DNA from: JAAYJM01 sp964498585
GTDB lineage: Bacteria; Bacteroidota; Ignavibacteria; Kapaibacteriales; UBA2268
Assembly (NCBI GenBank): GCA_964498585.1
Contig: CAZCHH010000039.1
Location: forward strand, 1 to 34,344
DNA: 34,344 nt
Direction of reading: 5' to 3'
Part shown: positions 17,416 to 26,570 of the stretch, piece by piece
How positions within the stretch are numbered: the first letter of the stretch is position 1
How the letters are laid out: each line of letters begins with the position of its first letter
Translations under genes and position numbers: made by a program
Notes under the pieces: model-generated
Told to the model about the DNA's origin: nothing
Databases searched by the model: none
The model's input: the letters and a program-made list of their open reading frames with translations, nothing else

Positions 17416-19683
17416 ATGAAAAAGATTCAATATGATTTAAAAAAATTACTGACGCCAAGAGATGTCTTTATTGCAATAGTGATTTTAATTGGCTTGTTTT
17501 TCCTGATTGTTTTGCCTGAAATAGAAGTCAAGTTAATAGGTGCTTCAATTGCAGTGCTGGGAATAATTTTTTTTGCTATTGACCTTTCCAATAGAATTAA
17601 AAATTATATTGACCTGGCAAAACCCGGAGAGCAACCACCCGATTTCAAAACTGTCGAAGTTAAAAAAGATGGTGTTATCAGAACTATTTATAAAGATTAT
17701 ATTGATTCATTCGGTGATACTAAAGATTATATTGAAGATAGATTAGAAAAAGAAAATGAATTTGCTCCTGATGATGATATTGTTATTAAAGAAAGCATTA
17801 AACCAAAAGTAGACGAAAAAATTGAAGTTGAAGTAAAACAGGAAACAGTAAAAGATGAAACTTCGCAAACTTATGAAACTGATTTCATTGATGATGGCGA
17901 GATTACTATTATTTCTAAAAATGCTTCTAAACCAGTTTTTGCTGATATCACTGAGGACGTTGAAATCCCTCAGGAACCAAAAGCAGAAGCAAAAGAAGAA
18001 CTATTTAAAGAAATAAATCTGTTCGAGCAGGAAACTCCTGTTGAAGAAAAAGCTGAAATAACGCAAGCTGCAACTACTATTCAAACTGATATTGAAGAAA
18101 AACAAAAAACTGCTGAAGAACCAGTTAAAATTGAAGAGAAAAAGCTGGAACGCTCACCCTACAAGAAAAGCAAAATAGATGTCCCGATTTCATTATTTAA
18201 AGATGATAGCATTTATGGGAATGAGCCGTTAGAAGCACTTCAATTTTTATTAAACAGAATTTTAACTATTATTCGCTCTGTTACAAATACTAAAACTGCT
18301 GTTTTTCTGTTGGTTGACCAGGTCAATCAGAATTTCCTGATTATTTCTTCTGTTAGCGATAATTCTGAAAACATTAGAAAAGACAAGCTAATTCCAATTG
18401 GGCAGGATATTATTAGCCAAATTTATATTGGGAGCAGCCCTGAAATATTAACTGAAATCAATCTTACTTCTGTTACAGATTTGATTCCCTATTATAAACA
18501 TCCGACTGATATTGGTTCTTTTATTGGTGTGCCAGTGTTCTATGATAAAAGCGTTCATGGAATTCTTTGTGCTGATTCTGAAGTAAAAGACGCTTATAAT
18601 ACAATAACCGTAAACTTCCTCGGGCATTTCACCCGTATAATCAGTGCCTTATTTAAAAATTACTTGGAAAAGCACGATTTGAACCAATCTCAAAGACTGC
18701 TTGAAGCAATCAATTTATTCCGTCAAAAAACAAATCAGAACTATTCACTTCAGTCTATCAGCGATTCTATTGCAGAAGTAGCTTGCCGCTTGGTTGAATA
18801 TACTTCTTTTGGAGTATGCTTATTCGATTTTTATAATAATAACTGGACAATCAATACTTACGTTTCAAAATCTACTGATGCTGTAAATATTGCAGGAAAG
18901 AATGTAAGAATTGATAACTCGCTAATTGCTCCTTCAATTATCGCTTCGCAAAAAGTTCAACACAATAATTTAAATGAAGAGTATCTTCGGACTTGCGATG
19001 ACGAATACCGAATAGATACTAATTATTCATTTCTTTCTGTTCCTATCAAATCTTATACAACCAATTACGGAGCTATTTTCCTTGAAATAAATGACGGAAG
19101 AAAAATAAGTCAGAATTCAGTCAGTATTCTTGAAACTCTTGGTGAGCAATCTGCAATGGCTATTGAGATGATTTATTTCGATAAGTTAATTAAAAATTCG
19201 CAGCTAATTGACCCAAATACTGGAATACTCAATACTCCTGCTTTCATTCAACGTTTTAGAGAAGAATTAGAACGAAGCCGAGATTTTAAAATTAAGCCAT
19301 ATCTCTGCGTTTTCCAATTAGACAAATATTCTTCCTTAGACCCGCAGCATCACAGCGATAGATTGCAAAAAGCTGTTAATCATGTGCTTAATTTAGCAAA
19401 AAGTCAGATTAGAATTTACGACATTATCGGAAATATTGCTGACAATACTTATGCTATTGCATTGTTCGGTATTTCGCTTCAGGAAGCAAGGATTTGGGCT
19501 GAGCGGCTCCGCTCCGAAATTGCGATTTCTGTTCTTGAAATTATGTCCCAACGCTTTACCGTTACTATTAGTTTGGGATTAACCCAAGTAAAAGAATCTG
19601 ACACTATAGACGACATAATTAATAACGCTGGAAAAGCACTTAGCAAATCCTTAAAGAAAACAAATGCTGTTACAGTGAATTAA
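17416..19683 (+). CDS. Membrane GAF-GAF protein with degenerate GGDEF domain
   Basis: This 755-residue protein has two transmembrane helices (about 18-35 and 38-56), an acidic, Glu/Lys-rich low-complexity linker (about 75-255), two GAF-like regions (about 265-415 and 430-595) and a C-terminal GGDEF-fold domain (about 605-755). The fold is recognisable from 'DPNTGILNTPAFIQRF' and 'FTVTISLGLTQ', but the signature position reads ADNTY (675-679) in place of GGDEF. It is therefore unlikely to make cyclic di-GMP and may bind a nucleotide or only signal. It follows the exported protein by 17 bases. Confidence 0.8.
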   Translation: MKKIQYDLKKLLTPRDVFIAIVILIGLFFLIVLPEIEVKLIGASIAVLGIIFFAIDLSNRIKNYIDLAKPGEQPPDFKTVEVKKDGVIRTIYKDYIDSFGDTKDYIEDRLEKENEFAPDDDIVIKESIKPKVDEKIEVEVKQETVKDETSQTYETDFIDDGEITIISKNASKPVFADITEDVEIPQEPKAEAKEELFKEINLFEQETPVEEKAEITQAATTIQTDIEEKQKTAEEPVKIEEKKLERSPYKKSKIDVPISLFKDDSIYGNEPLEALQFLLNRILTIIRSVTNTKTAVFLLVDQVNQNFLIISSVSDNSENIRKDKLIPIGQDIISQIYIGSSPEILTEINLTSVTDLIPYYKHPTDIGSFIGVPVFYDKSVHGILCADSEVKDAYNTITVNFLGHFTRIISALFKNYLEKHDLNQSQRLLEAINLFRQKTNQNYSLQSISDSIAEVACRLVEYTSFGVCLFDFYNNNWTINTYVSKSTDAVNIAGKNVRIDNSLIAPSIIASQKVQHNNLNEEYLRTCDDEYRIDTNYSFLSVPIKSYTTNYGAIFLEINDGRKISQNSVSILETLGEQSAMAIEMIYFDKLIKNSQLIDPNTGILNTPAFIQRFREELERSRDFKIKPYLCVFQLDKYSSLDPQHHSDRLQKAVNHVLNLAKSQIRIYDIIGNIADNTYAIALFGISLQEARIWAERLRSEIAISVLEIMSQRFTVTISLGLTQVKESDTIDDIINNAGKALSKSLKKTNAVTVN

Positions 19684-19839
19684 TTGCTTTGCTTTTGAAA
19701 TAATTAATATAAAATATTCAGGATAATTATATCTATTTCCAATTTTAAGTCTTCCAAAGCAAATTTTGTTATATCTGACAATGCTCCTGTTTATACTAAA
19801 CAGAAATTTAATACTTCTATTTTTAGCTTTCCTACTTAT

Positions 19840-19870
19840 AAAGCAATAAAATGTTTAACTTTATTGCTTT
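19840..19870 (+). terminator. Possible terminator hairpin
   Basis: An 11-bp perfect stem with a 9-base loop lies 157 bases after the GAF/GGDEF gene. The stem is A/T-rich and followed by only a few T residues, so the call is tentative. Confidence 0.4.
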
Positions 19871-19969
19871 TCATAACTTCTATCGAAAATTTCCTGCAAA
19901 AAAAATGAATTTTTATTATATCTAAAGTAATTTTTCATATTTCTGTATGAAAATTTATATCTTCTATCT

Positions 19970-20216
19970 TTCCAGAAGCACTAAAAACTCTTCCAGAAGC
20001 ACTAAAAACTCTTCCAGAAGCACTAAAAACTCTTCCAGAAGCATAAAAAACTCTTCCAGAAGCACTAAAAACTCTTCCAGAAGCATAAAAAACTCTTCCA
20101 NNNNNNNNNNNNNNNNNNNNNNNNNNNNNNNNNNNNNNNNNNNNNNNNNNNNNNNNNNNNNNNNNNNNNNNNNNNNNNNNNNNNNNNNNNNNNNNNNNNN
20201 GAAGCACTAAAAACTC
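19970..20216. repeat. 21-bp minisatellite interrupted by a 100-N assembly gap
   Basis: Six full units of TTCCAGAAGCACTAAAAACT+C run from 19970 to 20095, and a seventh is cut by the N run at 20101-20200. The right flank resumes mid-unit at 20201 (GAAGCACTAAAAACTC). Units 4 and 6 carry a variant, CATA for CACT. Exactly 100 N, with repeat on both sides, suggests a scaffold gap of unknown true length, so the copy number is undetermined. Confidence 0.9.
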
Positions 20217-20470
20217 TACAAGGATTATTAACCTTAATCTCGAACTTCTTTCCCCATAACGAAAATAAAGGAGTTAGGAGATTTGATTCGTAAAGAACTA
20301 TTTCGCTTTTAATCTCCATAATAAATTATGGAGTTACACTGATAATTAGAATAACTTCCAAATTTATATGAGAGTTATATGTTTATAATTTTATTAAATA
20401 TAATTTTTAAATATCAGAACTATATTAATTGCGAAATAAAAAACTTCGAGGGATTTGGAGTTCTTAATCG

Positions 20471-20503
20471 ATTCATCCGATGACTTAGAGTCATCGGATG
20501 AAT
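20471..20503. repeat. Palindrome P, copy 1
   Basis: Perfect 15-bp arms ATTCATCCGATGACT / AGTCATCGGATGAAT surround a TAG loop. The sequence lies just downstream of the minus-strand peroxidase-like gene. The same palindrome, with a TGC loop, occurs at 29283-29315 (one mismatch) and 30141-30173. Confidence 0.85.
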
Positions 20504-20522
20504 TTTATTTTGATAAAATTTC

Positions 20523-21569
20523 TTATCTCAAAGGATTGCTAAATTTTTTATTATTTAAAAATTCTGTATCAGTTAAGCTTTTTAAGAAATTGATTAAATC
20601 TTGTTTTTCAACAGAAGAAAGATTTAATGGTCGAATTAGAGTATCTTTGTTGAACCAGTCTCTTCCACCAATATTATAATTATAAATAAGTTCTTCTAAA
20701 GTCCAGTATTCACCGTCGTGAAGATATGGATAAGTAACTTCAACATTTCTAAGAGTAGGAGTCAAAAATTTACCTTTATCCTGCCAATCTTTAGTAACGT
20801 TAAATCTGCCTCTGTCGAAATAATGAGTTGTAGTTCCAGTATTATGGTAATCGCCATCGGTAAACATAATGCCTGAATGACAAACAGAGCAACTAGTCCT
20901 ATCACTAAAGAACAATTCCATTCCTCTTTTTTCAGATTCATTTAAAGCATTTTTATTTCCTCTAATATACTGGTCATATTTTGAATTTCCGGAAATTAAT
21001 GTTCTTAAAAATGTGGAAATAGCTTGTGAAGCAAGAAAAGTAGAAGGAACAGCATCATCTCCAAACGCTTTTTTAAACATATCAGGATAAAAGTCGTGCC
21101 CTTTCAATCTATTGTTAACTCCATTTGTATCTTCACCTAAAATAAAGGAATTTATAGTATGATAGGCATCATCTTCAATACTTGATACCCCGCCGTCCCA
21201 AAGAAAAGCAGTTTTATATGCAATGTTAATCATAGGCATAATATTGCGGTCTGTAAGCTGTTTTTTATATCCGCTTGATAAATCGTAATTGTTTGCAAAA
21301 CCTTTCTGTTGAACTTTACAGTGGGAACACGAGGCAATAGAGCCATCTGGCGATAGTATAGGGTCATAAAACAAGTAACGTCCAAGCTCTGCTTTTTCTT
21401 TGCTATATTTATTATCATCTGGAAATGGAACAGGTGGAAAATGCGATGGAGCAAGTGCTTTCTCATCATCTTCAACAGGCGAAGTGCCGGATTTTTCTGA
21501 GCATGATGTTATGATTACTAATAATGCCAGAAAAAATATATAAAGTAATTTATAATTATAGTTTTTCAT
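20523..21569 (-). CDS. MauG/cytochrome c peroxidase-like dihaem lipoprotein with CxxCK first motif
   Basis: This 348-residue protein begins with a lipoprotein signal (hydrophobic core then 'IITSC', Cys23), so it is probably envelope-anchored. The body matches the bacterial dihaem peroxidase/MauG family: 'ELGRYLFYDPILS', 'FLWDGGVSSIEDDA', 'FLRTLISG', 'TPTLRNVEVTYPYLHDGEYWTLEE'. The second haem motif is canonical, CSVCH (227-231). The first is CSHCK (81-85), with Lys85 where the axial His is expected; the change needs two base substitutions from a His codon. The family reduces peroxide or oxidises partner proteins. This member may be altered in the peroxidatic haem, or may carry a Lys-ligated haem. 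It is flanked by repeats and is probably monocistronic. Confidence 0.88.
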   Translation of the reverse strand: MKNYNYKLLYIFFLALLVIITSCSEKSGTSPVEDDEKALAPSHFPPVPFPDDNKYSKEKAELGRYLFYDPILSPDGSIASCSHCKVQQKGFANNYDLSSGYKKQLTDRNIMPMINIAYKTAFLWDGGVSSIEDDAYHTINSFILGEDTNGVNNRLKGHDFYPDMFKKAFGDDAVPSTFLASQAISTFLRTLISGNSKYDQYIRGNKNALNESEKRGMELFFSDRTSCSVCHSGIMFTDGDYHNTGTTTHYFDRGRFNVTKDWQDKGKFLTPTLRNVEVTYPYLHDGEYWTLEELIYNYNIGGRDWFNKDTLIRPLNLSSVEKQDLINFLKSLTDTEFLNNKKFSNPLR

Positions 21570-22104
21570 ATTTCTTTCCTTCAGTTATACAAATCTATAA
21601 AATTTTATTTAAAGTGAGTTCTTATAATTCATTTTTGGTTGTAATTCCTTACCAGGTGAAGAATCCATAGAATTGTGGTTTAAAGGATTTTTTTATGGAT
21701 TCTTCGCTACGCTCCCAATGACATCGCTACATTTATCTTATAAAACCTTCCGAAGGTTTCTTGGGCTTTTCGAAAGATAAAAATCTAAACCTTCTAAACT
21801 TTCTAAACTTTCTAAACATTATGTCATCTCTATTTCAAATAAAGGTCTTCCTTTATCTTGGGGCTCTAAATGACAACTTTTAAAACTCTATTAAATAAGA
21901 CGTAAAAATAATACAAGAATTGGAATATTTTTTTGAACATCAAATCTCCCAACTTCTTTATAATCGTAATAGAGTAAGTAGCTTTGAAATTGAAAACCTG
22001 AATTTTAGATAAAAACAAAATAACTATTGAAAAAATTATTATTTTTGTTTTATAATAAGTGAATAAATTCATTAATTTCATTTTTAATTAAATAAATAAA
22101 GAAT
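21570..22104. repeat. Repeat-rich intergenic region
   Basis: No gene is supported. Visible are a decayed family C inverted repeat (about 21640-21723), a 9-bp tandem repeat of TTTCTAAAC (21783-21818, four units with variation), and a family B element (21823-21874). It separates the divergent peroxidase-like gene and gpsA, so both promoters should lie here. Confidence 0.6.
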
Positions 22105-23094
22105 ATGAATATTTCAGTTGTAGGGGCAGGTGGTTGGGGAACTGCTATTGCAATTCTCCTTTCAGAAAATAAACATAACGTAACATTATGGTCTTATGAA
22201 AATGATGTGGTTGATGAAATAAACATTCAGCATACAAATAAAAGATTTCTTCAGAATAAAATAATTCCGCAAAGTGTAAAAGCAACAAACGATTTGAGCG
22301 AAGCAGAAAAAAATGATAATATCGTCCTTGCTATTCCAACTCAACACATACGTTCTGTTGTATCAAGATTAGATTTACAAAATAAAATTATTGTAAATTT
22401 AGCTAAAGGAATTGAACAAAAAACACTTTTAAGAATTTCTGAATTGTTAATACAATCCTGTAAGATTTCACCTGAACAATACACAATAATCACAGGACCC
22501 AGCCATGCTGAAGAAGTTGCAAAACGTATTCCTACAACAGTAGTGGCAGCTTCTGAACATAATCGGTATGAACAGCAAATCGTTGATATTTTCACTACTT
22601 CGTATTTTAGAATTTATAGTAGTTTGGATGTAGTTGGCTGCGAAATAGGAGGTTCTTTAAAAAACGTCATAGCAATAGCCGCCGGCATTATAGATGGATT
22701 GAATTTTGGAGACAATACCAAAGCAGCACTGATTACTCGCGGTTTAGCAGAAATTTCCCGACTCGGTATTGCCCTCGGAGCAAATCCGATTACATTTTCC
22801 GGTTTAAGTGGTTTAGGTGATTTATACGTTACTTGCAGCAGTAAACACAGCAGGAACCGATATGTTGGCGAACAAATAGGAAAAGGCAAAACTCTATCTG
22901 AAATCACAAGCCAAATGAAAATGATAGCAGAAGGTGTTTCTACTTCTGAATCTGCTTTTGCATTAAGTCAGAAGCATAACGTAGAAATGCCGATTACAGA
23001 GCAGGTTTATAATATTTTGTTTAATGGATTAGAGCCACTCGAAGCAATCAAAATGCTTATGACAAGGCAATCCAAAAGAGAGTGGTGGTGGTAG
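22105..23094 (+). CDS. gpsA: Glycerol-3-phosphate dehydrogenase [NAD(P)+]
   Basis: This 329-residue cytosolic enzyme reduces dihydroxyacetone phosphate to sn-glycerol 3-phosphate for phospholipid synthesis. The dinucleotide-binding motif GAGGWGTA is at 7-14. 'NLAKGIE' has Lys101, 'GPSHAEE' lies at 131-137, and the catalytic Lys186 is in 'CEIGGSLKNVIAIAAGI'. The C-terminal '..EGVSTSESAFAL' helps bind substrate. Length is normal. It is not obviously cotranscribed with the histidine kinase 183 bases downstream. Confidence 0.96.
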   Translation: MNISVVGAGGWGTAIAILLSENKHNVTLWSYENDVVDEINIQHTNKRFLQNKIIPQSVKATNDLSEAEKNDNIVLAIPTQHIRSVVSRLDLQNKIIVNLAKGIEQKTLLRISELLIQSCKISPEQYTIITGPSHAEEVAKRIPTTVVAASEHNRYEQQIVDIFTTSYFRIYSSLDVVGCEIGGSLKNVIAIAAGIIDGLNFGDNTKAALITRGLAEISRLGIALGANPITFSGLSGLGDLYVTCSSKHSRNRYVGEQIGKGKTLSEITSQMKMIAEGVSTSESAFALSQKHNVEMPITEQVYNILFNGLEPLEAIKMLMTRQSKREWWW

Positions 23095-23277
23095 GACTAT
23101 TAACTCAAATTACTCTCAAGAGGGGAATGCATAAGGTGAGTTATTATCTATCCATTATAATAACCATAAAAAAGCTAATTCTTTTTCTTTTTTATAAAAT
23201 ATTTATTAAATTAGTTTTATAGAATTATAATAAACATTTATAATGTTTAAAGTATTTCAAGAGTAAAAAGAAAAATA

Positions 23278-26200
23278 ATGGAAAAGATTAATTATCATAG
23301 TTTGCTAAAAAATGCTCCCTTTGGCTATTCATATCATAAAATAGTATTAGATGAGAACGGATTACCAGTTGATTATATTTTCCTTGAAATCAATGATGCT
23401 TTTCTAAAACTTACAGGTCTGAATCGTAGCATAACAAATAAGAAAATAACTGAAATATTGCCTGATATTACTGAAGATAAATTTAACTGGATAAAATTCT
23501 TTGGCGATATTGCAATAAATGAAGGGAAAGATGAATTTGAGCAATATAGCGAACCACTGAAACGATGGTATAAAGTTCAGGTTTTTTCAAATAAGAAATT
23601 TTTTTTTACAACATTATTTATTGATATAACAAAAGAAAAAGCAAATCTCGAAGAGCTTGAAGCATTTTTTTCAGTAAATCTTGATTTATTATGTATTGCT
23701 GATGTTGAAGGGAATTTTATAAAGACCAATAATGCCTGGAAAGATATTCTTGGCTATTCAACAGAAGAATTAAATAAAAGGAAATTTTTGGATTTTGTTC
23801 ATCCTGATGATATCCAATCAACATTAGATGCTATGTCTCAATTAGCAAATCAGGAGAAAGTATTAAATTTTATCAATCGTTATCAATGTAAAGACGGCTC
23901 TTATCGCTATATCGAATGGAGGTCGCATCCCAAAGGAAATCTAATTTATGCTGCTGCGAGAGATATTACAGAGCACAAGGAAGTAATTGAAGCATTGAGA
24001 AATAGTGAAGAAAAATACAAAATATTAGTTGAAAACGCTGATGACATTATTTATACTTTAACTGCTGATGGAGTATTCAAATATGTATCTCCAGTATGGA
24101 CAAAATTATTAGGTCATATTTCGAGCGAGGTAGAAGGTAAAAGTTTTGCTCTTTTTGTACATCCTGATGATATACAAATTTGCTTTGCTTTTCTAAAAAA
24201 AGTATTAGAAACCAAGAGTAATCAAGGGGGAGTTGAATACCGGGTTTTGCATAAAAACGGGGAATGGCGTTATCATACAACAAATGGCGCTCCTGTATTT
24301 GATTCGAATGGGAATATTATTTATTTCATTGGTATTGGCAGAGACATTACAGAAAATAAAAGAATAGCTGAGGAGTTAAAAGCTAACGAACTGCAATTTG
24401 AAAGAGTAATTGAAACTCTGCCTATTTCCCTTAGTATTGTTACTATTGATGGAATACCATTATATTTTAATTCCAAATGTAAAGAATTATTTGAAATTGG
24501 AACTGATGATTTTATTGGAAATATTTATGCTACAAATTTTTGGGTCCAACCAAATGATAGATTAAACTGGCTTAATGAATTAAATGAAAGAGGTATGGTT
24601 AAAGATTTTGAAATGAATATGCAATCAATGAAGGGAAACAGGTTTTGGGCTATTGGCAGTGGAATAATAATTAATTATAAAAATCAAAATTGTGTATTAG
24701 CAACTCATATTGATATTAGCAGAAGAAAATTAGCAGAAGAAGAATTATCAAAAGAACGAAACCAATTACTTTCTATATTCGATAGCATTGATGAATTAAT
24801 TTATGTTTCTGATGCTGATTCTTGCGAAATAGTCTTTGCTAATAAGAAACTTAGAAATTTATATGGTGATAATATTCTCGGTGAAAAATGTTATACAGTA
24901 TTTCATAATTTTAATGAAAAATGTTCTTTTTGCAATTCAGATTTAATCAAAAAGATATATCCGGAAACTCATAAATGGGAATATACAAATCATTTGAATA
25001 AGACATTTATTATTTATAACAGGATGATTAAGTGGACAGACGGACGACTTTTAAGATTTGAATTAGCTTACGACATTACAGATAGGAAAATGGCAGAAGA
25101 AGCAATACGTAAAAATGAAGAAAAATTGAATGCTATTTATAATGCTACAAATATTGGAATCACTATAACAGACAAAGAAGGCAGATATGTTATGGTAAAT
25201 AACTGGGTATTGAATTTCTTAAAATACTCTAAAGAAGATTTTTTAAACAAGAAAAGAAATGATATAACACATTTAGATGATATAGAGATTAGTAATACTT
25301 ATTTTAATAAAATATTAAATGGAGAATTAGAACATTATAGAATAGATAAAAGATATTTGAGAAGCGATAACGAAGTAGTATGGGGTAGTTTATCTATTGC
25401 TCCCATTAAAGACTCTGATGGAAATATAATAAATCTGGTGGGCATGGTTATTGATATAACTGAACAGAAATTTGCTGAAGAAGAATTAAAGAGATATTCT
25501 GAGGAATTAATAAATATAAATGAGGAATTAATTGCATCTAAACAGTTGATTGAGGCAAATCTTGAACAGAAGAATGCATTAATTGAGGAACTTCAGGTTA
25601 TTAAAAATAAATTAGAGCAAACAAATTCTGAAAAAGATAAATTCTTTTCAATAATAGCTCACGATTTAAGAAGTCCTTTTCAGGGATTTCTTGGGCTAAC
25701 AAAGTTAATCGCAGATGATTTAGAAAATATGTCTATGAGAGATGTGCGAGAGCTTAGCAGCGATATGCAAAAATCTGCAAATAATCTTTATAAACTCCTT
25801 GATAATTTACTGCAATGGTCTCGTTTCCAACGTGGATTTATTGAATTAAAAATTGATGCTATTAATATTTATCAAATAGTCCAGCAAAATATAATTATTT
25901 CTTTAGAAACCGCTAAACAAAAAAATATTAATCTTATTAATAATGTTCCTAATGATATTTTTGCTATTGCTGATTTTCAAATGATAAACACTGTGGTTCG
26001 AAATTTACTTTCTAATGCTATTAAATTTACTAATAAAAACGGTAGTATTATGATTGGTGCAAATACTACACCTGAAAAAATTGTTTACGTTTTTGTTCAA
26101 GATGATGGTATTGGAATGGACGAGCAAATTCTATCAGATTTGTTTAAAATTGATAAAAAAGTAACCAGACCCGGTACATCAGGCGAAACAAGTTCTGGAC

Positions 26201-26349
26201 TTGGACTTTTGTTATGTAAAGACTTTATTGAGAAAAACAAGGGTAAGATATGGGTAGAAAGTGAAGTAGATAAAGGTAGCACATTCTTTTTCACTTTACC
26301 TCAGAACTTTAATAATAATATCGATTTAGGTTTCCTGAAAAAGGACTAA
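23278..26349 (+). CDS. Soluble multi-PAS sensor histidine kinase
   Basis: This 1023-residue protein has no clear transmembrane helix, so sensing is probably cytoplasmic. About six PAS modules run in tandem (roughly 8-118, 125-235, 240-362, 365-487, 492-610 and 615-737), several ending in the PAC-like 'DITE/DITD' pattern. A coiled coil follows (about 740-790). HisKA has phospho-acceptor His795 in 'IIAHDLRSPFQG', and the HATPase has an N-box 'NLLSNAIKFTN', G1 'DDGIGMDE' and G2 'SSGLGL'. There is no receiver domain and no response regulator gene nearby, so it is an orphan kinase. The fifth PAS carries a Cys cluster, 'KCYTVFHNFNEKCSFC', similar to a pattern seen in other PAS domains of unknown ligand. 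Confidence 0.9.
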   Translation: MEKINYHSLLKNAPFGYSYHKIVLDENGLPVDYIFLEINDAFLKLTGLNRSITNKKITEILPDITEDKFNWIKFFGDIAINEGKDEFEQYSEPLKRWYKVQVFSNKKFFFTTLFIDITKEKANLEELEAFFSVNLDLLCIADVEGNFIKTNNAWKDILGYSTEELNKRKFLDFVHPDDIQSTLDAMSQLANQEKVLNFINRYQCKDGSYRYIEWRSHPKGNLIYAAARDITEHKEVIEALRNSEEKYKILVENADDIIYTLTADGVFKYVSPVWTKLLGHISSEVEGKSFALFVHPDDIQICFAFLKKVLETKSNQGGVEYRVLHKNGEWRYHTTNGAPVFDSNGNIIYFIGIGRDITENKRIAEELKANELQFERVIETLPISLSIVTIDGIPLYFNSKCKELFEIGTDDFIGNIYATNFWVQPNDRLNWLNELNERGMVKDFEMNMQSMKGNRFWAIGSGIIINYKNQNCVLATHIDISRRKLAEEELSKERNQLLSIFDSIDELIYVSDADSCEIVFANKKLRNLYGDNILGEKCYTVFHNFNEKCSFCNSDLIKKIYPETHKWEYTNHLNKTFIIYNRMIKWTDGRLLRFELAYDITDRKMAEEAIRKNEEKLNAIYNATNIGITITDKEGRYVMVNNWVLNFLKYSKEDFLNKKRNDITHLDDIEISNTYFNKILNGELEHYRIDKRYLRSDNEVVWGSLSIAPIKDSDGNIINLVGMVIDITEQKFAEEELKRYSEELININEELIASKQLIEANLEQKNALIEELQVIKNKLEQTNSEKDKFFSIIAHDLRSPFQGFLGLTKLIADDLENMSMRDVRELSSDMQKSANNLYKLLDNLLQWSRFQRGFIELKIDAINIYQIVQQNIIISLETAKQKNINLINNVPNDIFAIADFQMINTVVRNLLSNAIKFTNKNGSIMIGANTTPEKIVYVFVQDDGIGMDEQILSDLFKIDKKVTRPGTSGETSSGLGLLLCKDFIEKNKGKIWVESEVDKGSTFFFTLPQNFNNNIDLGFLKKD

Positions 26350-26397
26350 AAATTAAATTCCTTTATAAGATGTCATAAATAGTATGGATATATGAAT

Positions 26398-26553
26398 GTC
26401 ATTTTGGCGTATGCCAGAATCAATCTTGGGAAAGCAAGTGAGCAAGCTCACTTGTTGGTTACATTTGGGCAAGCCCAAATGCTTCAATGGAATTACTAAA
26501 ATTGAATAGCGCTTAATAATATTAAGATGGATTCTGACATCCGTAAGAATGAC
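26398..26553. repeat. Family A MITE-like inverted-repeat element, copy 2
   Basis: The 156-base element has ends GTCATTTTGGCGTATGCCAG and (reverse complement of the right end) GTCATTCTTACGGATGTCAG. Internal perfect hairpins include GTGAGCAAGCTCAC and ATTTGGGCAAGCCCAAAT. It lies between the convergent kinase and radical SAM genes and matches the copy at 2857-3005 along its whole length. Confidence 0.8.
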
Positions 26554-26570
26554 AGACAAAAGTAAAGATG

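Larger units (their letters stand above)
19684..20522. other. Intergenic region with hairpin, minisatellite, assembly gap and palindrome
   Basis: From left to right the region holds a hairpin AAAGCAATAAA/TTTATTGCTTT at 19840-19870 (a possible terminator for the upstream gene), a 21-bp tandem array with a 100-N gap (19970-20216), and the ATTCATCCGATGACT palindrome at 20471-20503. The open frames through the array exist only because the unit length is a multiple of three. Confidence 0.65.

Noticed and set aside
19947..20210. Possible repeat-containing protein across the 21-bp array on either strand
   Set aside because: The frames are open only because the unit is 21 bases. They run into N sequence and have no ribosome binding site or sensible domain.
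19970..20216. CRISPR array
   Set aside because: The units are directly tandem without unique spacers, and no cas genes are nearby.
21866..22081. 71-codon minus-strand frame upstream of gpsA
   Set aside because: It is a low-complexity Phe/Ile/Lys translation of A/T-rich DNA, and its end lies in a family B repeat.
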